A stretch of 64,000 nucleotides of DNA from Phocoena phocoena (GCF_963924675.1 NC_089235.1:64228220-64292219); one strand, 5' to 3'; positions 33,699 to 46,519 are shown, numbered from the stretch's first letter. The notes: generated from the letters alone by a model not told the origin. Program-made: numbers and translations.

Positions 33699-34169
33699 CC
33701 TACTAGGGTTTCTGGGACAAATTTAAAAGATGGTGTTGGTGAAACAGCAGATTAAATGATGGTTAGAATATTTTTGTAAGGTTCAAATCTGACAAGCACT
33801 CAGAAAACTGTAGTCTTTATTGTCATTACCATTTATTCCTTTAGTTTCTCAAGAGACCCTGGCGTGCATTTTATTATTTTAATGGGAAAAGTGTACATGA
33901 AACAAATAAGAGTTTGTTTGGAACGCCATAGTTTATCATAAATAGCCTAGAATGTCTATTTCCAATTACATGGCCTTTAAGTCCCTGGTCTGGCTTCTGA
34001 CATTAGTGTTCCACAACCCAGCCAAAATGATACTCACACACAATTGAAGGAACAAGAGGTATATTGAGAGGTATATACTCCCTTCGGCTCACACAGGGAA
34101 CAATCTAGGGATGGAGCCCTTTACAGAGTGAAAGAATGAAGACTCTCCTTCTGGCCATGCTGGAGTAAC
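33699..34169. other. Unique sequence, no gene seen
   Basis: No repeat or exon supported. Confidence 0.4.
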
Positions 34170-34330
34170 TGCAAAGATACCCTATATTGCTGTCATTAGG
34201 GAAGTGCAAATTAAAACTACAACAATATACCACTCCATACCGACTAGAAAAGCTAAAATTCAGAAAGGTAAGAATGTAGAGCAACTCACATATTGCTAAC
34301 GGGAACATAAAATGTTACAACCACTACATG
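34170..34330 (+). mobile_element. Old L1 ORF2 fragment
   Basis: GGGAAGTGCAAATTAAAACT and the CCACTCCATACCGACTAGAA stretch correspond to the ORF2 C-terminal region seen intact in the other L1s. Confidence 0.7.
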
Positions 34331-35840
34331 GTTACTATTTTTTTTTCCTGTGCAACTAATAAGCAGAGGAGAAACACATTAAGGCCATGCAAGCATGCTG
34401 CTTCTTATAAAAATTTCTGCCTAGATTAAACATTCATTAAACATTCATTGACAATTCTTACCTGAAACAGTCTTTACTCTGATGATTGCAAAATGATAAT
34501 CAACCCCTGCGCTCTCTATATATTTACTGTTGGGACTCAGCATTCCACTGTGAGAAAGAACTCCTTTCTTCCCCATCCATCCTTCTTTCTTTCTATTTAT
34601 TTATCTACTTATTATCAGGAGGAATACATAGGTTACTATTTTTTCAATAGTTGATAGTTTACTTCTGTCAATTATTTTGCACTCCGAGATTTGGCCAGTA
34701 GGTATCCCTTCAAGTTGGCACCTGTGTCCTTGGGATATGCTCCATTCTTTTTTTAATCACTTTCTTACCTTTTGACTATTTAAAACTTTTAGGAGTAAAT
34801 CCAGCAGGAATGCATCTCTTCTGTTTATAAACTCCTTAATATCCAAAGTCTCCTATATCTGTTTTTCATATCTGTCGTAGCCCTCTCTACTAGGTCAACA
34901 AAATCCCAAAGAGAGGAAAGATATTATTGCAACTCTATCCCCAGTACCTAGGGCATAATAGCCACTATATATGCCCAAACACACACACACACACACTTCG
35001 CTCCCTATTTCATTACAAACCTGTAAAGTTAGTAATTATCTTTCACATTTATATATTTCTATTTCCCTGGTTCCCAGAACAGTGCTTTTCATATAGCAAG
35101 TGCCCAGTAAGCATCTGTTGAAAGAACTGGAAATATTACTCACACAGAGAGAAAAAAAAGCAGAGAGAGAGTAAAAACAAATCTCCAAGCAGAAATTCAT
35201 AAATATGTCTGACAATGGGCTGGGCAATGAGGCGTAGGGTGTGATGGGAAAAGACCAAAACTCAACATGTGGCGTTTCCAATCAGCTGTCCCTTTGTGCT
35301 TTGGCATGTGGAAGTGACAGTGATTTCTGTGGCCAGTGCCTAACTTTCCCGCGTGACTCAGCCTTGTTGCCTGAGTATGTTGCCAAGAGCTAATTGCCTT
35401 TCATGCTGCTCTATAGTAATGACAACCACCAAATACTGAGTGCATGTTACGCACCAGGGGTGAAGAGAGTGGGGACACTCCTCCATCCGTTCCCTGGACA
35501 GTAAAAGGAGCCAAGGCGCACACTATTACATGGCCCCTAATTATTAGCACTAAATCAAACGCTACAGATAGCCCTCTTCCTAGTCACCTTATGTGGAGTT
35601 AAGTTGCCTTTTCTCGTGAAAAAGTTGCAGTCAGTGTGGTAACTTGCCAGACACTCTTGGCGAATAATCAGTACATCTCCATCCTTCTTTGCTCTCTATT
35701 GTACCACGGGGGCTGAGAACATGGAAAACACACACCCCTGATGCCCTTGCCAGGACCAGTTAGTTAGATTCAGATGATGGGAGAACCTGGTGTGAGATGT
35801 GAAAGATGGAAAAGAAGAAAAAGCCATCCCCACCTGCTGA
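34331..35840. other. Unique sequence with an AC run and an L2/MIR-like scrap
   Basis: An (AC)n run lies at 34978-34996. A scrap at 35065-35125 (CCAGAACAGTGCTTTTCATA) is the usual end of L2 or MIR. A TGACTCAGC site at about 35355 matches an AP-1/MARE consensus, but single sites occur by chance. Confidence 0.4.
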
Positions 35841-35965
35841 CACTGTCAACATACACACGTTTCACACACCACATGCCCTCCCCCACCACACACATATCCA
35901 CACAAGGACAACACACCACACACAATGCACACGCATACACACACACAACAACAACACACACACTC
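35841..35965. repeat. Imperfect CA-rich low-complexity tract
   Basis: About 120 bases consist largely of CACA, CCACAC and ACAACA units. Short open frames on both strands here are products of the repeat, not genes. Confidence 0.8.
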
Positions 35966-36559
35966 CACTCCTTAGGAACAAGGCTTTCACTGACCTGATA
36001 CTTCCTTAAGGCCAGGCAGCAAAGTGGAGTCCTAATGATTACTGGATCAATTGCTTTATTTTACTATCAGTGCAAGTTTTCTAAATCAAACCATTATTCT
36101 GGCTGGGATACTTTGACCTAGACAGAGTTATGTTTGATCCATGACATATTTTGAGCATAAACATGGTCACTCTTTGAATTCTAAGCATTTGTATAAACTT
36201 TGTACTTTCAAAGGAAAAATATCACCAAGGGAATTTTCAACACAAATGTTAATGCCCACTTGATGTTTTTTTTAAGGTTAGAGAATCACCAAAGTCCCAA
36301 ATACTTGAGCAATAGGTAGATGAAGACAGAGAATAAGGACATTTTAGGTTGAGAGGCTATCCTGAATAAAAGCATGGAGAACAAGGGAAAGTAAAATAGA
36401 GTTTTCCAGAGGCAGAGAGGATAAGTGTGCATTCAATGTGGAGTTCTAGTCTTTTGACTTACAGCTCAACTGAATATCCCAGTACTGTAAGAAATAGAAA
36501 AGAGATTTTTTTAATGGTTCCTTGAACTCGATAAACCTCACAGCGTATAAGGCCTGCAG
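35966..36559. other. Unique sequence, no gene seen
   Basis: No repeat or exon supported. Confidence 0.4.
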
Positions 36560-36678
36560 TTAGGGTAACTAGCCATCCAGGTTTGACCAGGATGGAGGGG
36601 TTCCCAAGACACAGGATTTTCAGTACTGAAACCAGGTAAGTCCTAGCCAAACCAGGACAAGTTTGTCACCCTACCTGT
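36560..36678. repeat. Small palindromic DNA-transposon relic with inverted ends
   Basis: The left end TAGGGTAACTAGCCATCCAG and the right end, which reads TAGGGTGACAAACTTGTCCT on the minus strand, are imperfect inverted repeats around a short core. This matches the plan of a non-autonomous terminal-inverted-repeat element. The family is not named. Confidence 0.6.
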
Positions 36679-36834
36679 AGGCATGAAATAAAGACCTTGT
36701 AATGCTTACAGGTTTTGTTTTACTTTAATAAAAAGACTAGAAGGAAATTCTTATATTCATCTAACCCTTTTCAGTTTGAGTGTTTTCATACATATTATAG
36801 TTTAATTACCACCACAGCTCTTAGGTTAGCAATT

Positions 36835-36990
36835 CTCAACCTTGACTACATATTAGTGATTACTTGAGGAGCTTTTAAAAACCTAGGTGCCTGGGAATTG
36901 TCCTGAACAAATTAAATCAGGCATCACATTTTGTGAAACTCCCTGCTGAGTCCAATGTGTAGCTGAGATTGAAAACCACGGACTTTGATT
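36835..36990 (+). repeat. MER5A-type hAT element
   Basis: TTAGCAATTCTCAACCTTGA opens it. GAGGAGCTTTTAAAAACCTA and AAATTAAATCAGGCATC follow in MER5A order, and TGAAAACCACGG closes it. Confidence 0.8.
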
Positions 36991-37456
36991 TCACTCTAAA
37001 GCGTTCCATTTTATAGAAAAGGAACGTGGAGCTTTAGAGCGACTAAGGTCAACACCTTTATTCTGTAACAGCATCGGAACATGAACCCTAATCTTCTATG
37101 GGGATGAAGGAGTTGCAGTAATTATTCAAATTCTCTCCCCTGCCAGACCTCTTGGTCTACCTCTAAGAGGTCAAAGGAAAATACAAATAATTGGAATAAT
37201 AGTACACTTAAGCAGTGTTGTTTTAGCAGCAGAATGCCTCCTTTGGGAGAAACTTCACTGGACACATAAATTGTACACTTGAGGTGAAAGGATGAGATTT
37301 CTACCTCTGTTCTTGCTACCAAAGAGCATACTTCAGGGAAAACAAGGAGTTATGGTGTGCTTAATGACTAGGTTTCTGTTTTACTGTGCAAGGTTTGCAA
37401 ATTTCATTCAAGGCTGACTCTCCTTCAAGGCTGTCCTTACACAAAGCCAGAACTTT
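36991..37456. other. Unique sequence, possible antisense MIR at 37005-37090
   Basis: Weak MIR resemblance only. CCTTACACAAAGCCAGAACT, close to the first copy of the 189-bp duplication, partly recurs at 39086-39111. Confidence 0.35.
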
Positions 37457-37645
37457 AGCATGTAAGTTACATTCAGCAGGTGAGCAAAATTTAGATCCAA
37501 ATGCCCTTGCAGGACAGCCACGGAGAGCTCTGCGGTCTGTGTACTATTCAAATGCTGCATTGCAGCCAGCCCTCTGCTTGTGAAGCCTGGTGCCCTGGAA
37601 CAGGACTGTATCTGCCAAAAGCCTGTTGTTTTTGTTGTTGTTGTT
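37457..37645 (+). repeat. Exact 189-bp direct duplication, copy 1
   Basis: This block starts AGCATGTAAGTTACATTC and ends in a (GTT)n run. It is identical, base for base, to 38268-38456, 811 bp downstream. It has no poly(A) tail, no terminal inverted repeats and no flanking duplication, and I recognise no repeat family in it. Both copies share a 42-codon reading frame, which is only a consequence of the identity. Confidence 0.95.
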
Positions 37646-38267
37646 GTAGGATCAGAGCTTAGAGCGCAAGCAAAGATCAGTAACAGTCATGGAAGAGGAT
37701 CAAATTGAGAGATACTGATTGTGGAATCTGATTCTGCTTCCCTGATGTCCCACAAAATCCTCAGAAAAGCTTTTCTTTTTTAAAGAGTTGTGGAGTTAAA
37801 TCAGGTTTGGGGGAGGCGGCTATTTGGATAGGAAAATTGTCCCATCTGGGTTATATTATTAGGAATGCTGAACAGCTCTGTATTTATTTAGTAAATATTC
37901 ATCAAGTGTCTACCTTGTATTAGACCCCCGCCCAGTCTGTGGGGATAGAAAGATGAAGAAGGCATGCTCTCTGCCTTAGGGAAGGTTATGAACAATTCAA
38001 AATTTGCTAGGTGTATCTTCACTTCTTAGTACAAATTTAGTGTCTGATCATTTCATGTGAAACGAAAGACGCTTAGGGACCTTGTCTCAGTTTCTGATAA
38101 ACCAAATACGCATACCACAAAATGAAACATCCTAGGCAGTAGTCTTTCCCAGCCTTACTTCTATGTGCTTACTGTGAAGTATTAGAAAGAACTGTGACCT
38201 CAGCCAATCCATCCACTGAAGTACACATTGGCCTATTGAACTTAGGACACACATACTTAGCTTGGGA
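37646..38267. other. Spacer between the duplicated blocks, with an L2 fragment at 37870-38010
   Basis: TATTTAGTAAATATTCATCA and the GATAGAAAGATGAAGAAGGC segment fit L2. The rest is unique. Confidence 0.55.
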
Positions 38268-38456
38268 AGCATGTAAGTTACATTCAGCAGGTGAGCAAAA
38301 TTTAGATCCAAATGCCCTTGCAGGACAGCCACGGAGAGCTCTGCGGTCTGTGTACTATTCAAATGCTGCATTGCAGCCAGCCCTCTGCTTGTGAAGCCTG
38401 GTGCCCTGGAACAGGACTGTATCTGCCAAAAGCCTGTTGTTTTTGTTGTTGTTGTT
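38268..38456 (+). repeat. Exact 189-bp direct duplication, copy 2
   Basis: Identical to 37457-37645. The flanks diverge at once on both sides (GGGA before, TTCC after), so the repeated unit is sharply bounded. The right edge lies in a (GTT)n run. Confidence 0.95.
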
Positions 38457-39339
38457 TTCCAATCCATCTAATTCACACCAGGGCTACAGTTTTTTCTAAG
38501 AAGTTCTTGGACTTGATATGTTACAGCAAAGATCATTTGAACATCTTCCCTGTAAACATGGGACAACACAGATAGGACACTTAAAGAGCATATCTGCACA
38601 TACGTTAGAAAAAAACCTGAACTCTGGAAACCATGTTACAGAATTTAAAGGTAATTTAAGAGTAACTCTGAGAAGAACCGTTTTCTAAGACTCACAAACA
38701 TCATGATCAAAAAGGAAAATCCTTTTAAAAAGATTTCTAACAGTATCTTTTAGTACAATAGCAACTGTCCAAACTATGAAAGCAAGAGAAAATTTAAGAG
38801 TTATGGTCCTTGGGAACTTTCCAAAAGATACAAACCTATTGTTTTTGAAGATTAACTTGCAAACTTTAGGGGACACCTAGAAATGGAATCCTGAACTGGA
38901 TGCACAGACTTCAGATTTGCTCAGTAGTCAACAAAGCAACCATCCACTTAGACACACCTTTTGACTCAGGAGTTCAGCCAAGATCCTGAACCACTATTAT
39001 CACATATGTTTTAAAGTCTAACCATACAGCAAGAAATGGTAGGATTTACCAACCTTCATGAGAATATACCTATGATGGAAAATGTCGTTACACAAAACCA
39101 GAACTTTACCAGAAATGACTGCATACAACTGTACATTGGCAGAAGAGTCTTTGGTGGTCAAACTTCATGTTCAAAAAATTCTTTGAGAGAGAGACAGAGA
39201 CCATAAAGGAAGATGAATCTAGAGGGGGAATGCTTGAAAACCCTCTAAGCAGAAACATATTAAGTCAGAAAATTATTCCAGAAATTGAAAAGTAGAACAT
39301 TCTCAGCAGGGTACCAAAAAAAAAAAAGCATGAGGCAGT
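38457..39339. other. Unique sequence, no gene seen
   Basis: No exon or repeat supported. 39086-39111 resembles the left neighbour of the 189-bp block at 37438. Confidence 0.4.
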
Positions 39340-39480
39340 ACATCATAGCGGAAAGAGCTTGAGCTTCAAATAAGCTTCATTTTGCTGTGAGACAGAGTGA
39401 ATTTCACTGGATCTGAATTTCCTCATCTATTAATGTGGGATGAGGTAGGTTATATGTCTCATTCTTTAACTTAGCTCTGG
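39340..39480 (+). repeat. MIR
   Basis: CATAGCGGAAAGAGCTTGAG followed by GATCTGAATTTCCTCATCTA fits MIR. Confidence 0.6.
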
Positions 39481-40523
39481 ATGAATTTCTTTCTAATTGA
39501 ACTTAGAAGCCATAATCCATCAAAATAATTAGAAGACAGTTGGCTCAGGTGCTAGAGGTGACAAAACAAATTGCAAATAGATAATGAGGGCGAGCAAATA
39601 TTTACACACAGGTAAATAAAATCTATAGTTGTTCTGTATCTTGTTACCAGAGAGTCGATGTCCTAGAACACAGAGAAATTTCATAGTTCCAAGGACTTAT
39701 AAACTTGAGACTAAGAAAAAAATCTATAGGAAACTATTGTTAAAATATTCATTGTAGAAAACTATGCTTTGTCACTTAAAGACAGAAGTATTGTCAACAG
39801 GTTGACATATCAAATAAACCATAGTTAAGCCATTAACCATGAACTTACTAAGGTCTTATTTCAAACAGTATACAGATGATCTTAAAATTAGGATAAGAGT
39901 TAAAGGCATCGTCTTGTAAAAATTTTTTACAAGTAAAATTAAGTGTCCCTAGTAAACAAGCTTTAGAACACAACACAAAGTCTCAATTTGCCACTAGAGT
40001 TAGCACCATCTTTGTAGGCCGTTATAAGGATTAAATGAGATAAAGTATGTGATACTAGGCATTTAGTTTTATGTTACTGTAATGTTGATACCTCAGCTAA
40101 GGCTTATATTCCAATATTCCCTAAATCCGCAAATTTTCCTTTCTTTATATCCATCATTCTTTACTATGACCTAACTAAATTCATGGCTTTATAAAAGTAG
40201 CTTTGTTCGTTACTACAGGCACATTTCTTAGAGTCCGGCGAGTCCGGCATGTAGTAGATGCTTAATAAACACACTGATGGATGTTTTGAATACTTGGGTG
40301 GATGAATGAAATCCTGAAGTAATTGGACTATAGAACAGAGAATTCATTTCCTCACTACAATAGGAGAGAAGCAGGGTTTGTAATTGGACCAATACGTCAG
40401 GTCTGTACAATTCCACATCTCCTTGTCTGAAATGGGCTGGTCTTCAACTGCCTGTCTTTTTTCTCAAGAAACAGTTTCTCAGGTTCTGCTTTCATATTTG
40501 AAGATCAGCCTTCTCTCTCTCTC

Positions 40524-40563
<40 letters not shown>

Positions 40564-40839
40564 CATAGTCCAGGTCTATGCACTGCCCTGCTTCAGGTTG
40601 TGGTAGGAAAAAAAAATTCTTGCTCATTCGGTAGCCTTTATAGAGTCTCCTTGGGACTATCTAAACAGTTATAGTCATCCCTTCAAGAAGGGGATCTATC
40701 CCACTATAGAGTACATCCATTCATTCATAATTTGCCCCTCAAATGTCTCATGGTTGGGTGAGAAAGCTCTTGGGTAGAATGTCTACCTTTTTCTTACTCT
40801 GTAGAAGCCTACACGTACTGAACTCACTCATGTGCTGAA
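39481..40839. other. Unique sequence with MIR/L2 scraps and a CT/AC microsatellite
   Basis: A MIR end-like scrap lies at 40020-40075 and an L2/MIR end at 40225-40290 with a local GAGTCCGGC doublet. A compound (CT)n(AC)n run occupies 40511-40557. No gene is seen. Confidence 0.5.
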
Positions 40840-41360
40840 GCTGTTTGTTCATTCATTTAGTTAGTCTCATTGCTTACTGAATACGTTCTATGTGTAAAAC
40901 CCATGAAGGCAGGGAATTTTTTTTTTTAATCTAGTCTTGAATGTGGACAAAAAGGTAAATAGGCAGATACATGATTTAGGATTACAATAAATACTACAAA
41001 GAATATAGGGAACACTATGAGAGAATGATGCAAGCTACGACCTTAAAAATTGAAAAGATGACCTTCATGCAAAGATCTAGGCTGAGATGAAGACATGGGG
41101 CCATGTTCAGGCAGAAAAACAGCTCGGGCAAAGTTCCTGCATCAGGAAGAGGGCTATTTGAGGAACTGGTTGGAACTGAGTGGTCCGGGAAGGGATTAGT
41201 AAAAAATGATGTTAGAGAGATCATGTAAGGCTTTGTAGAAGAGGGTAAGGAATTTTTTAAAATTTTAAGTGTAATTAGAAACATTTAGCGACTCTAACCA
41301 GGAGCATTTTATAACCAGATTTTTAAAAATCACTCTGGTTGCTGCATGGAAAATGAGTTG
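40840..41360 (+). repeat. L2 fragment
   Basis: TTCATTCATTTAGTTAGTCTC is followed by AAACCCATGAAGGCAGGGAA and the TCAGGCAGAAAAACAGCTCG region. It ends with AATCACTCTGGTTGCTGCAT, a recognisable order for a long L2 3' part. Confidence 0.7.
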
Positions 41361-44300
41361 TTAGAATAAGAAAATAATTCTGTTACCGTATAGCAAATTT
41401 GACTGAAAATCAGTAGGAACAATGGGTTTAACATGTGTTCCCATCATTTACTAGAGAATTTTTAAGTCAGGCCTGAGTTCCAGATGGGAAAGGAACTGAC
41501 AGAAACATAAACCCATGGGTAGCTCATGTCTATATCAACGTGTGCATTCAAAAACTGTTGAATAAATAAAGGAATTACAGTTCCTCCTTGTTCCATGAGG
41601 CAAAAAGACTCCATTTCCTCTCCATGTTGAGAGAATTGCGGGGGTGTGGACTGCTGCCATATTCTTTCTTTGTATCCCAGAATGAGAATAGACAGGGATT
41701 TACAATAGTCACATGTGCCATTATTAAGAGAGATTATGTGTACTTTCCAGGGGAACAATGAGTAGTAACATTGGGTGCAACCAAGTAACTTGTTCATTAT
41801 AATCACCAGAGATTCAGACATGCACATCTCTGGATGGCTATCTTTTGTCTCCACATACTGCAGTTTTCCAGCACATCATAATGACTGTGTTTTCAACTGA
41901 GTTAGTTCAACAGTTATAGGAACCGTTACGCATACAAGCATGAAGGTTCAGACCTCCAAGTTCAAGGTCAAGCAAACTAAAATATACTCAAGTCTTGAGC
42001 ACTTCTTTAAAGTGCTTTAAAGTGATTTCATCTTCTGGGCCATAATTTTAGTGGGATTCTTGAGAATCTTCACCTTAGAATTTGCACTTATTTTCATCCT
42101 TAAGGAATTAAGGATTCTTTTGTGTTGTATTGTGATAAATGTACAAATACTGATTACCTAAGTGACACAAGGCAGTGTTTCAACATTCAACTCAACACAT
42201 GCATTCTTTCTTCTAGACTTAAATAACTCTTCAAATACCATCACAACTTGCAAAATCTCTCTTTAGTAGGCAAGTCATATATTTCAGATTTTATTAGAAG
42301 ATTTGAGTTTGAGGTCAGCATAACCAAATTTACATGTATGGCCACGCCAAAGAAAACCCCTCTAAATTCTTGTAAATGCTTTGACAATTGATTCCAATGA
42401 TGAACTATGGCAAAGTATCATAAAATAGTGTTTCTTCTACAAACTTCCCAGTATTATCAAGTGTTCAGAAATGACTGATAGACCACAAAAAAAAAATAGT
42501 ACTCAAAGAGATTTCAAATTCTTTCCAACAATTCCTGTGTGTAAAGCATGAAATCTAACAAAAAGAGACTAATATAAAAGTTAAAAATATCAGAACTTCA
42601 TTAGACTGACCTCCTGACTTTCTTTCCTATTTTTTTAATTTTTATTTTTTGACTAATATACTAAGATTATATTTTTCTTCAAGGAAAATTTTACCTTTCC
42701 TCTGTTGATTGTATTTAATACAAGCATTCCATCAAACACAAAAAAATTTTAGTTGACGGCTATTACGGCTATTAACAATGTACCCTCTGGGTGTAGAGAG
42801 TCATTTAAATGTATAGATTCATTCTGAGAATTGACTTGAGAATCCAAATTATTAAGAGAAATGTCTGAGAAGAAGCTCTGATTTATTAGTTTGTTTTTTT
42901 TTTTTTTTTAATTCCTTGTATCAGAGATGACAGGTAGGGGGGAAAAAGGGGTAGAAGAGAAAGTGAAGGTGAGAAGAACAGGAAGGTGAAAGAAAAATTA
43001 GGAAGATAAGCTGAAACTCAGAGGTAAAAAAAGACAAAAGAAGAAAGGGCAACGTTTTAAGGGGATGTAGCTATCTGGGACTAGCCATAAATATTTTATT
43101 TAAAAAATAAATGGCTTTAATAACTATTATACTTAAGAATAAATAAAGCTTTAAAAAAAACCTTGGAGGACAAAATTTAAAGTCAATGAAATTATCACAA
43201 GTGTTAAAGAACATACTTGCCAAGTTATTAGGTTTCAAATTGACTGACATTCCGAACATTGAGACTTTTTAGAGACAAAATTGAAAAGCCAACTTACTAA
43301 TAATGTATTAGTAATAATCGATTTAGAGTAAGAACATCTCATATTAACATTCTTACAGCTACAGACCATCATAGGAATGGGGAGTAAGATCTATGCAAAT
43401 TATTTCCAATTTAGGTGCACCTTGAAAAGACTTGTCACCAGAAGCAATTTTACTGTCTATCATTGATAGTTATTGTTGGCAAATGGTCAGTACTTCCTTC
43501 CCAAACAGCCTTAAACCTATATAACAGCTCTCTTGCTCAGAAAGATTAAATCAGTTGTTAGAATCAGGGTTCTATTTTGATTTCTGTAACTAAGTTACTC
43601 AAATTAACAAAAGTTATTTAGTTTTTGAGGCACTCATCTGATGGATAATTATGAAAATGGGAACCCAGAAAGAAATTCAATATTGGAATGAGGAAAACAT
43701 ACTTTTGTAAAAATTTTGGAATGATCACAGTGTAATTACATTTGGGCTAGAATTTCTTGCCAAGCTTTATATTCAAGATAAACATAGCTGAAATTAGAAG
43801 CACAGCCTGATATAGAAGGCCCTAACCTGCAGGCCAGAGGCTGAGGGCTCAGTCCATGGTTCCTATAACGATTTGATATGTGGCCAGGGCAAATTTCCCA
43901 TGGGAGTTTTGACACCACCCATAAAAAAAATGGTGCAGGAGGAATACCTCTTAGGCTTGTTCGATGTTAGTCATAATCATATCAATCAAGGGCTGGTTCA
44001 TTTTCTATCAGGTGTGACATAAGTTTTTTTAAATGGATTTTGTTTCATAAAAATGAAATTTTCCCCATTTTATAAGGTTTATTCCTCCTTTTGCAATGTA
44101 TTTGTTCTTACTCTAAGACGATCATCATTCCTTTGCGAGCAGAAGGGCTTGATTAAAATTAGCCACAGGGTTATTTCGATTTTGACCTTGTCAAACTTCT
44201 TCAGAGATGAACACATCATTTGTGCCATTGGACAATTTCTCTATATTCAAAGACAAGACCTGGAAATTGAACTTGTCAGCCTCCTTTTTAAGCTTGTGGT

Positions 44301-44619
44301 CCAGCTATTATTTCATGGGTGTGTTGGGCAAAGGGAGAAATCTCTTCTAACTCAAGGAAATACTTAAACTCTTTGAAATAAGGACTCCTCTGACCCATGT
44401 TAGAGACTTTCCTAGTATGTGGAAGCAACAGAGGAAACACCCAGAACTTCAAAGTTTCTTCATTATCATTGTCTTTCACAAGAACTGTAGGAAAGCTGAA
44501 CAAGGCATCCTAAAGCATTTGCCCGTTCTCCTTTGTTGGGAAGACCCTAGCCAGAAATTAACTAAATCTTCATTGTGAAGATGGTTTTATAAGTATGGCA
44601 GCGTGGGGATGCTCTGTAC
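41361..44619. other. 3.3 kb of unique sequence; no gene or clear repeat
   Basis: Short frames such as 41462-41854 (minus) and 44053-44367 (plus) have no recognisable domain or splice-bounded exon pattern. A T run lies at 42895-42909. Nothing else could be supported. Confidence 0.45.
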
Positions 44620-44790
44620 TTTTTCTCATTCGTTCATTTAGTCAACAACCACTTTTTGAGCTTCTATTATGTGTCAAGCACTGGAATAGGACTTGGAAAT
44701 ACAATGATGGCCAATATAGAAAAGTTCCTATTATAGATTACATACTCTCAGGGTAGGGAAATAAATAAGCAATTTTAATACTGGGCTATG
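44620..44790 (+). repeat. L2 3'-end fragment
   Basis: TCATTCGTTCATTTAGTCAA, CTATTATGTGTCAAGCACTG and GAAATACAATGATGGCC follow the L2 order closely. Confidence 0.8.
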
Positions 44791-44864
44791 ATAGAGGAAG
44801 TTCAAGAGCACGAGCTGGAATATCAAACTCAGTCCAAGGGTGGCAGTTGAGACACGCACAGTTG

Positions 44865-45040
44865 GTCCTCATTATCAATGGATTCTGTATTTGCAAAATT
44901 ATCACTAAAATTTATTTGTAACTCCCATATCAACTCTTTCTGGCTTATTCATAGACGTTCGCAGAGCAGCAAAAGTTTTCAGTGTCCAGACTCTCATGTT
45001 CCCAACAGAGATGGAAGAAGCTGATGCTATGCCTCCTCGT
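44865..45040 (+). repeat. Tigger-type DNA transposon end
   Basis: AGTTGGTCCTCATTATCAAT and TTCTGTATTTGCAAAATTAT fit a Tigger terminal region. No transposase is present. Confidence 0.55.
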
Positions 45041-45089
45041 TCCAGCTCATAGATGGCCAGAAGGTGGAGACTGCCAAGGGTTGTGCAGG

Positions 45090-45290
45090 ACAGTGCAAGA
45101 TGCTCTGACACCAGCCAGTTAGACTGGGTTTGAATCCCAACTCTAGCACCTGTTAGTGGGGCGACCTCACACAAGTCACTTAACACTGCTGAACCTTATT
45201 TTCTCTTTTGTAAAATAATAATCCTGGTAGAAAATAGAATCTACCAGGACGAGCTGCTTTTAGGATTTAAGGTTATAATCTACGTGAGGT
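45090..45290 (+). repeat. MIR
   Basis: GACTGGGTTTGAATCCCAAC, CACACAAGTCACTTAACACT and TATTTTCTCTTTTGTAAAAT form one of the best MIR cores in the window. Confidence 0.8.
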
Positions 45291-46519
45291 ATGTATATGC
45301 ATACGCATGTGTATGTGTGTTTCCCCTAGGAAATAGTTCATTTTGGTAATGCAGTGTTGCTGGGACTTCATAGAACATAACTACCATGAGAACAAGAATC
45401 AGTTTTTATATCACTAGGAGTTTAAAAGCCCAAGAAGGGATTAAAATACATGCAGAGGGTTTCGAAGACCAGTGATAGCTACTGCACTTGAAGAAATGAA
45501 AAATTCAGAATGAAAACTGAGCTTTGTACCCAAGGAAGAATGTAGTGAAATATAAGGTCTAAAAATTAAACAAGACAAATCACGAAGCATTCTTAAGATC
45601 CTGAAATGAAAAAGTCTGGAATTTATACTGATGGACATTGAGGACCTCAGCTGAAGGACTTTAAATATGGGGGTGCTACGATTAGATGTAACCCAAGAAA
45701 ATTGTGCCCAGGAACATATGCAGTCCTATCACTGATGCGTTTTGAGGTTTAATGCTACCAGTGGCATCCTTTCAGTACGGGGGGAGGAGATTTTGTCTTA
45801 GAATTGGAAAGAGAACAATGAGTCTGCAGAGGACATAATGAAGATTATCAGAAAATGGAAAAATAGTCTTTCCTCTAGGAAATGATTGCGAGAGCCAAAT
45901 GATAAGGTGCAGAAAGTCCCACAGAGATGAAGGAGTCAGCTTCTGGAGAGGCAAGAAAATATTTTAGAAGAGTGAAAGAAAGGACAAATCTGAATAATAC
46001 CCTATATATGTGAGCCAGGGCAGGAATGCAGCAGTATCTGACCCTTAATGGCCTCAATGTATACAAATGGTTTGCTGAAAAACTGACCCGTAGATGAAGC
46101 CTATGTGGAAAGGCTCTTCACATCGTCATATAAACCAAGCTCACAGAAAGGCATTCATAGGATCCAAGATTTGTGTGCATGTTAAGAAAAGGAAAAGGGG
46201 AAAGGAAAACGTCTCCAGTTTCAGAGATCAAAAAAATTAATGTTGCTAATAACTTCTCAATGTTAATTAACCATATATAATGGGGTTCCATAGTAACTAT
46301 TTTACTCCTTTTTTTAAAAAAGTTTTTCCCAGGATTGGAAGAAAGGATGTCAACCTAGCTAAACTAGGTGAAGCAACTGGGGAAATCTGTTAAAAAAAAA
46401 ACACTGAAGCACGCTTTACCGTCTTCCTATACAAAGCTACAAGTGTCTTGAAGGTAAACACTAAGTATTGTCAATATGTTCTAATTTTTACTACCTAAAA
46501 GTTATGCAACCTGAAGAAT
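45291..46519. other. Unique sequence, no gene seen
   Basis: Parts of 45560-45720 loosely resemble L2 but are not called. Confidence 0.4.

Noticed and set aside
35774..36009. Overlapping histidine/threonine-rich frames
   Set aside because: They are translations of a CA-rich simple repeat.
37470..37490. CAG|GTGAGC in the duplicated block as a splice donor of a duplicated exon
   Set aside because: No acceptor or coherent reading frame precedes it. One consensus match is expected by chance.
37386..38394. Shared peptide encoded by both 189-bp copies (ending ALQPALCL)
   Set aside because: It is the necessary result of identical DNA. There is no start in common, no splice support and no recognisable family.
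41462..41854. 130-codon minus-strand frame
   Set aside because: No domain, signal peptide or splice context, and the codon pattern is not distinctive. Length alone is compatible with chance in 64 kb.
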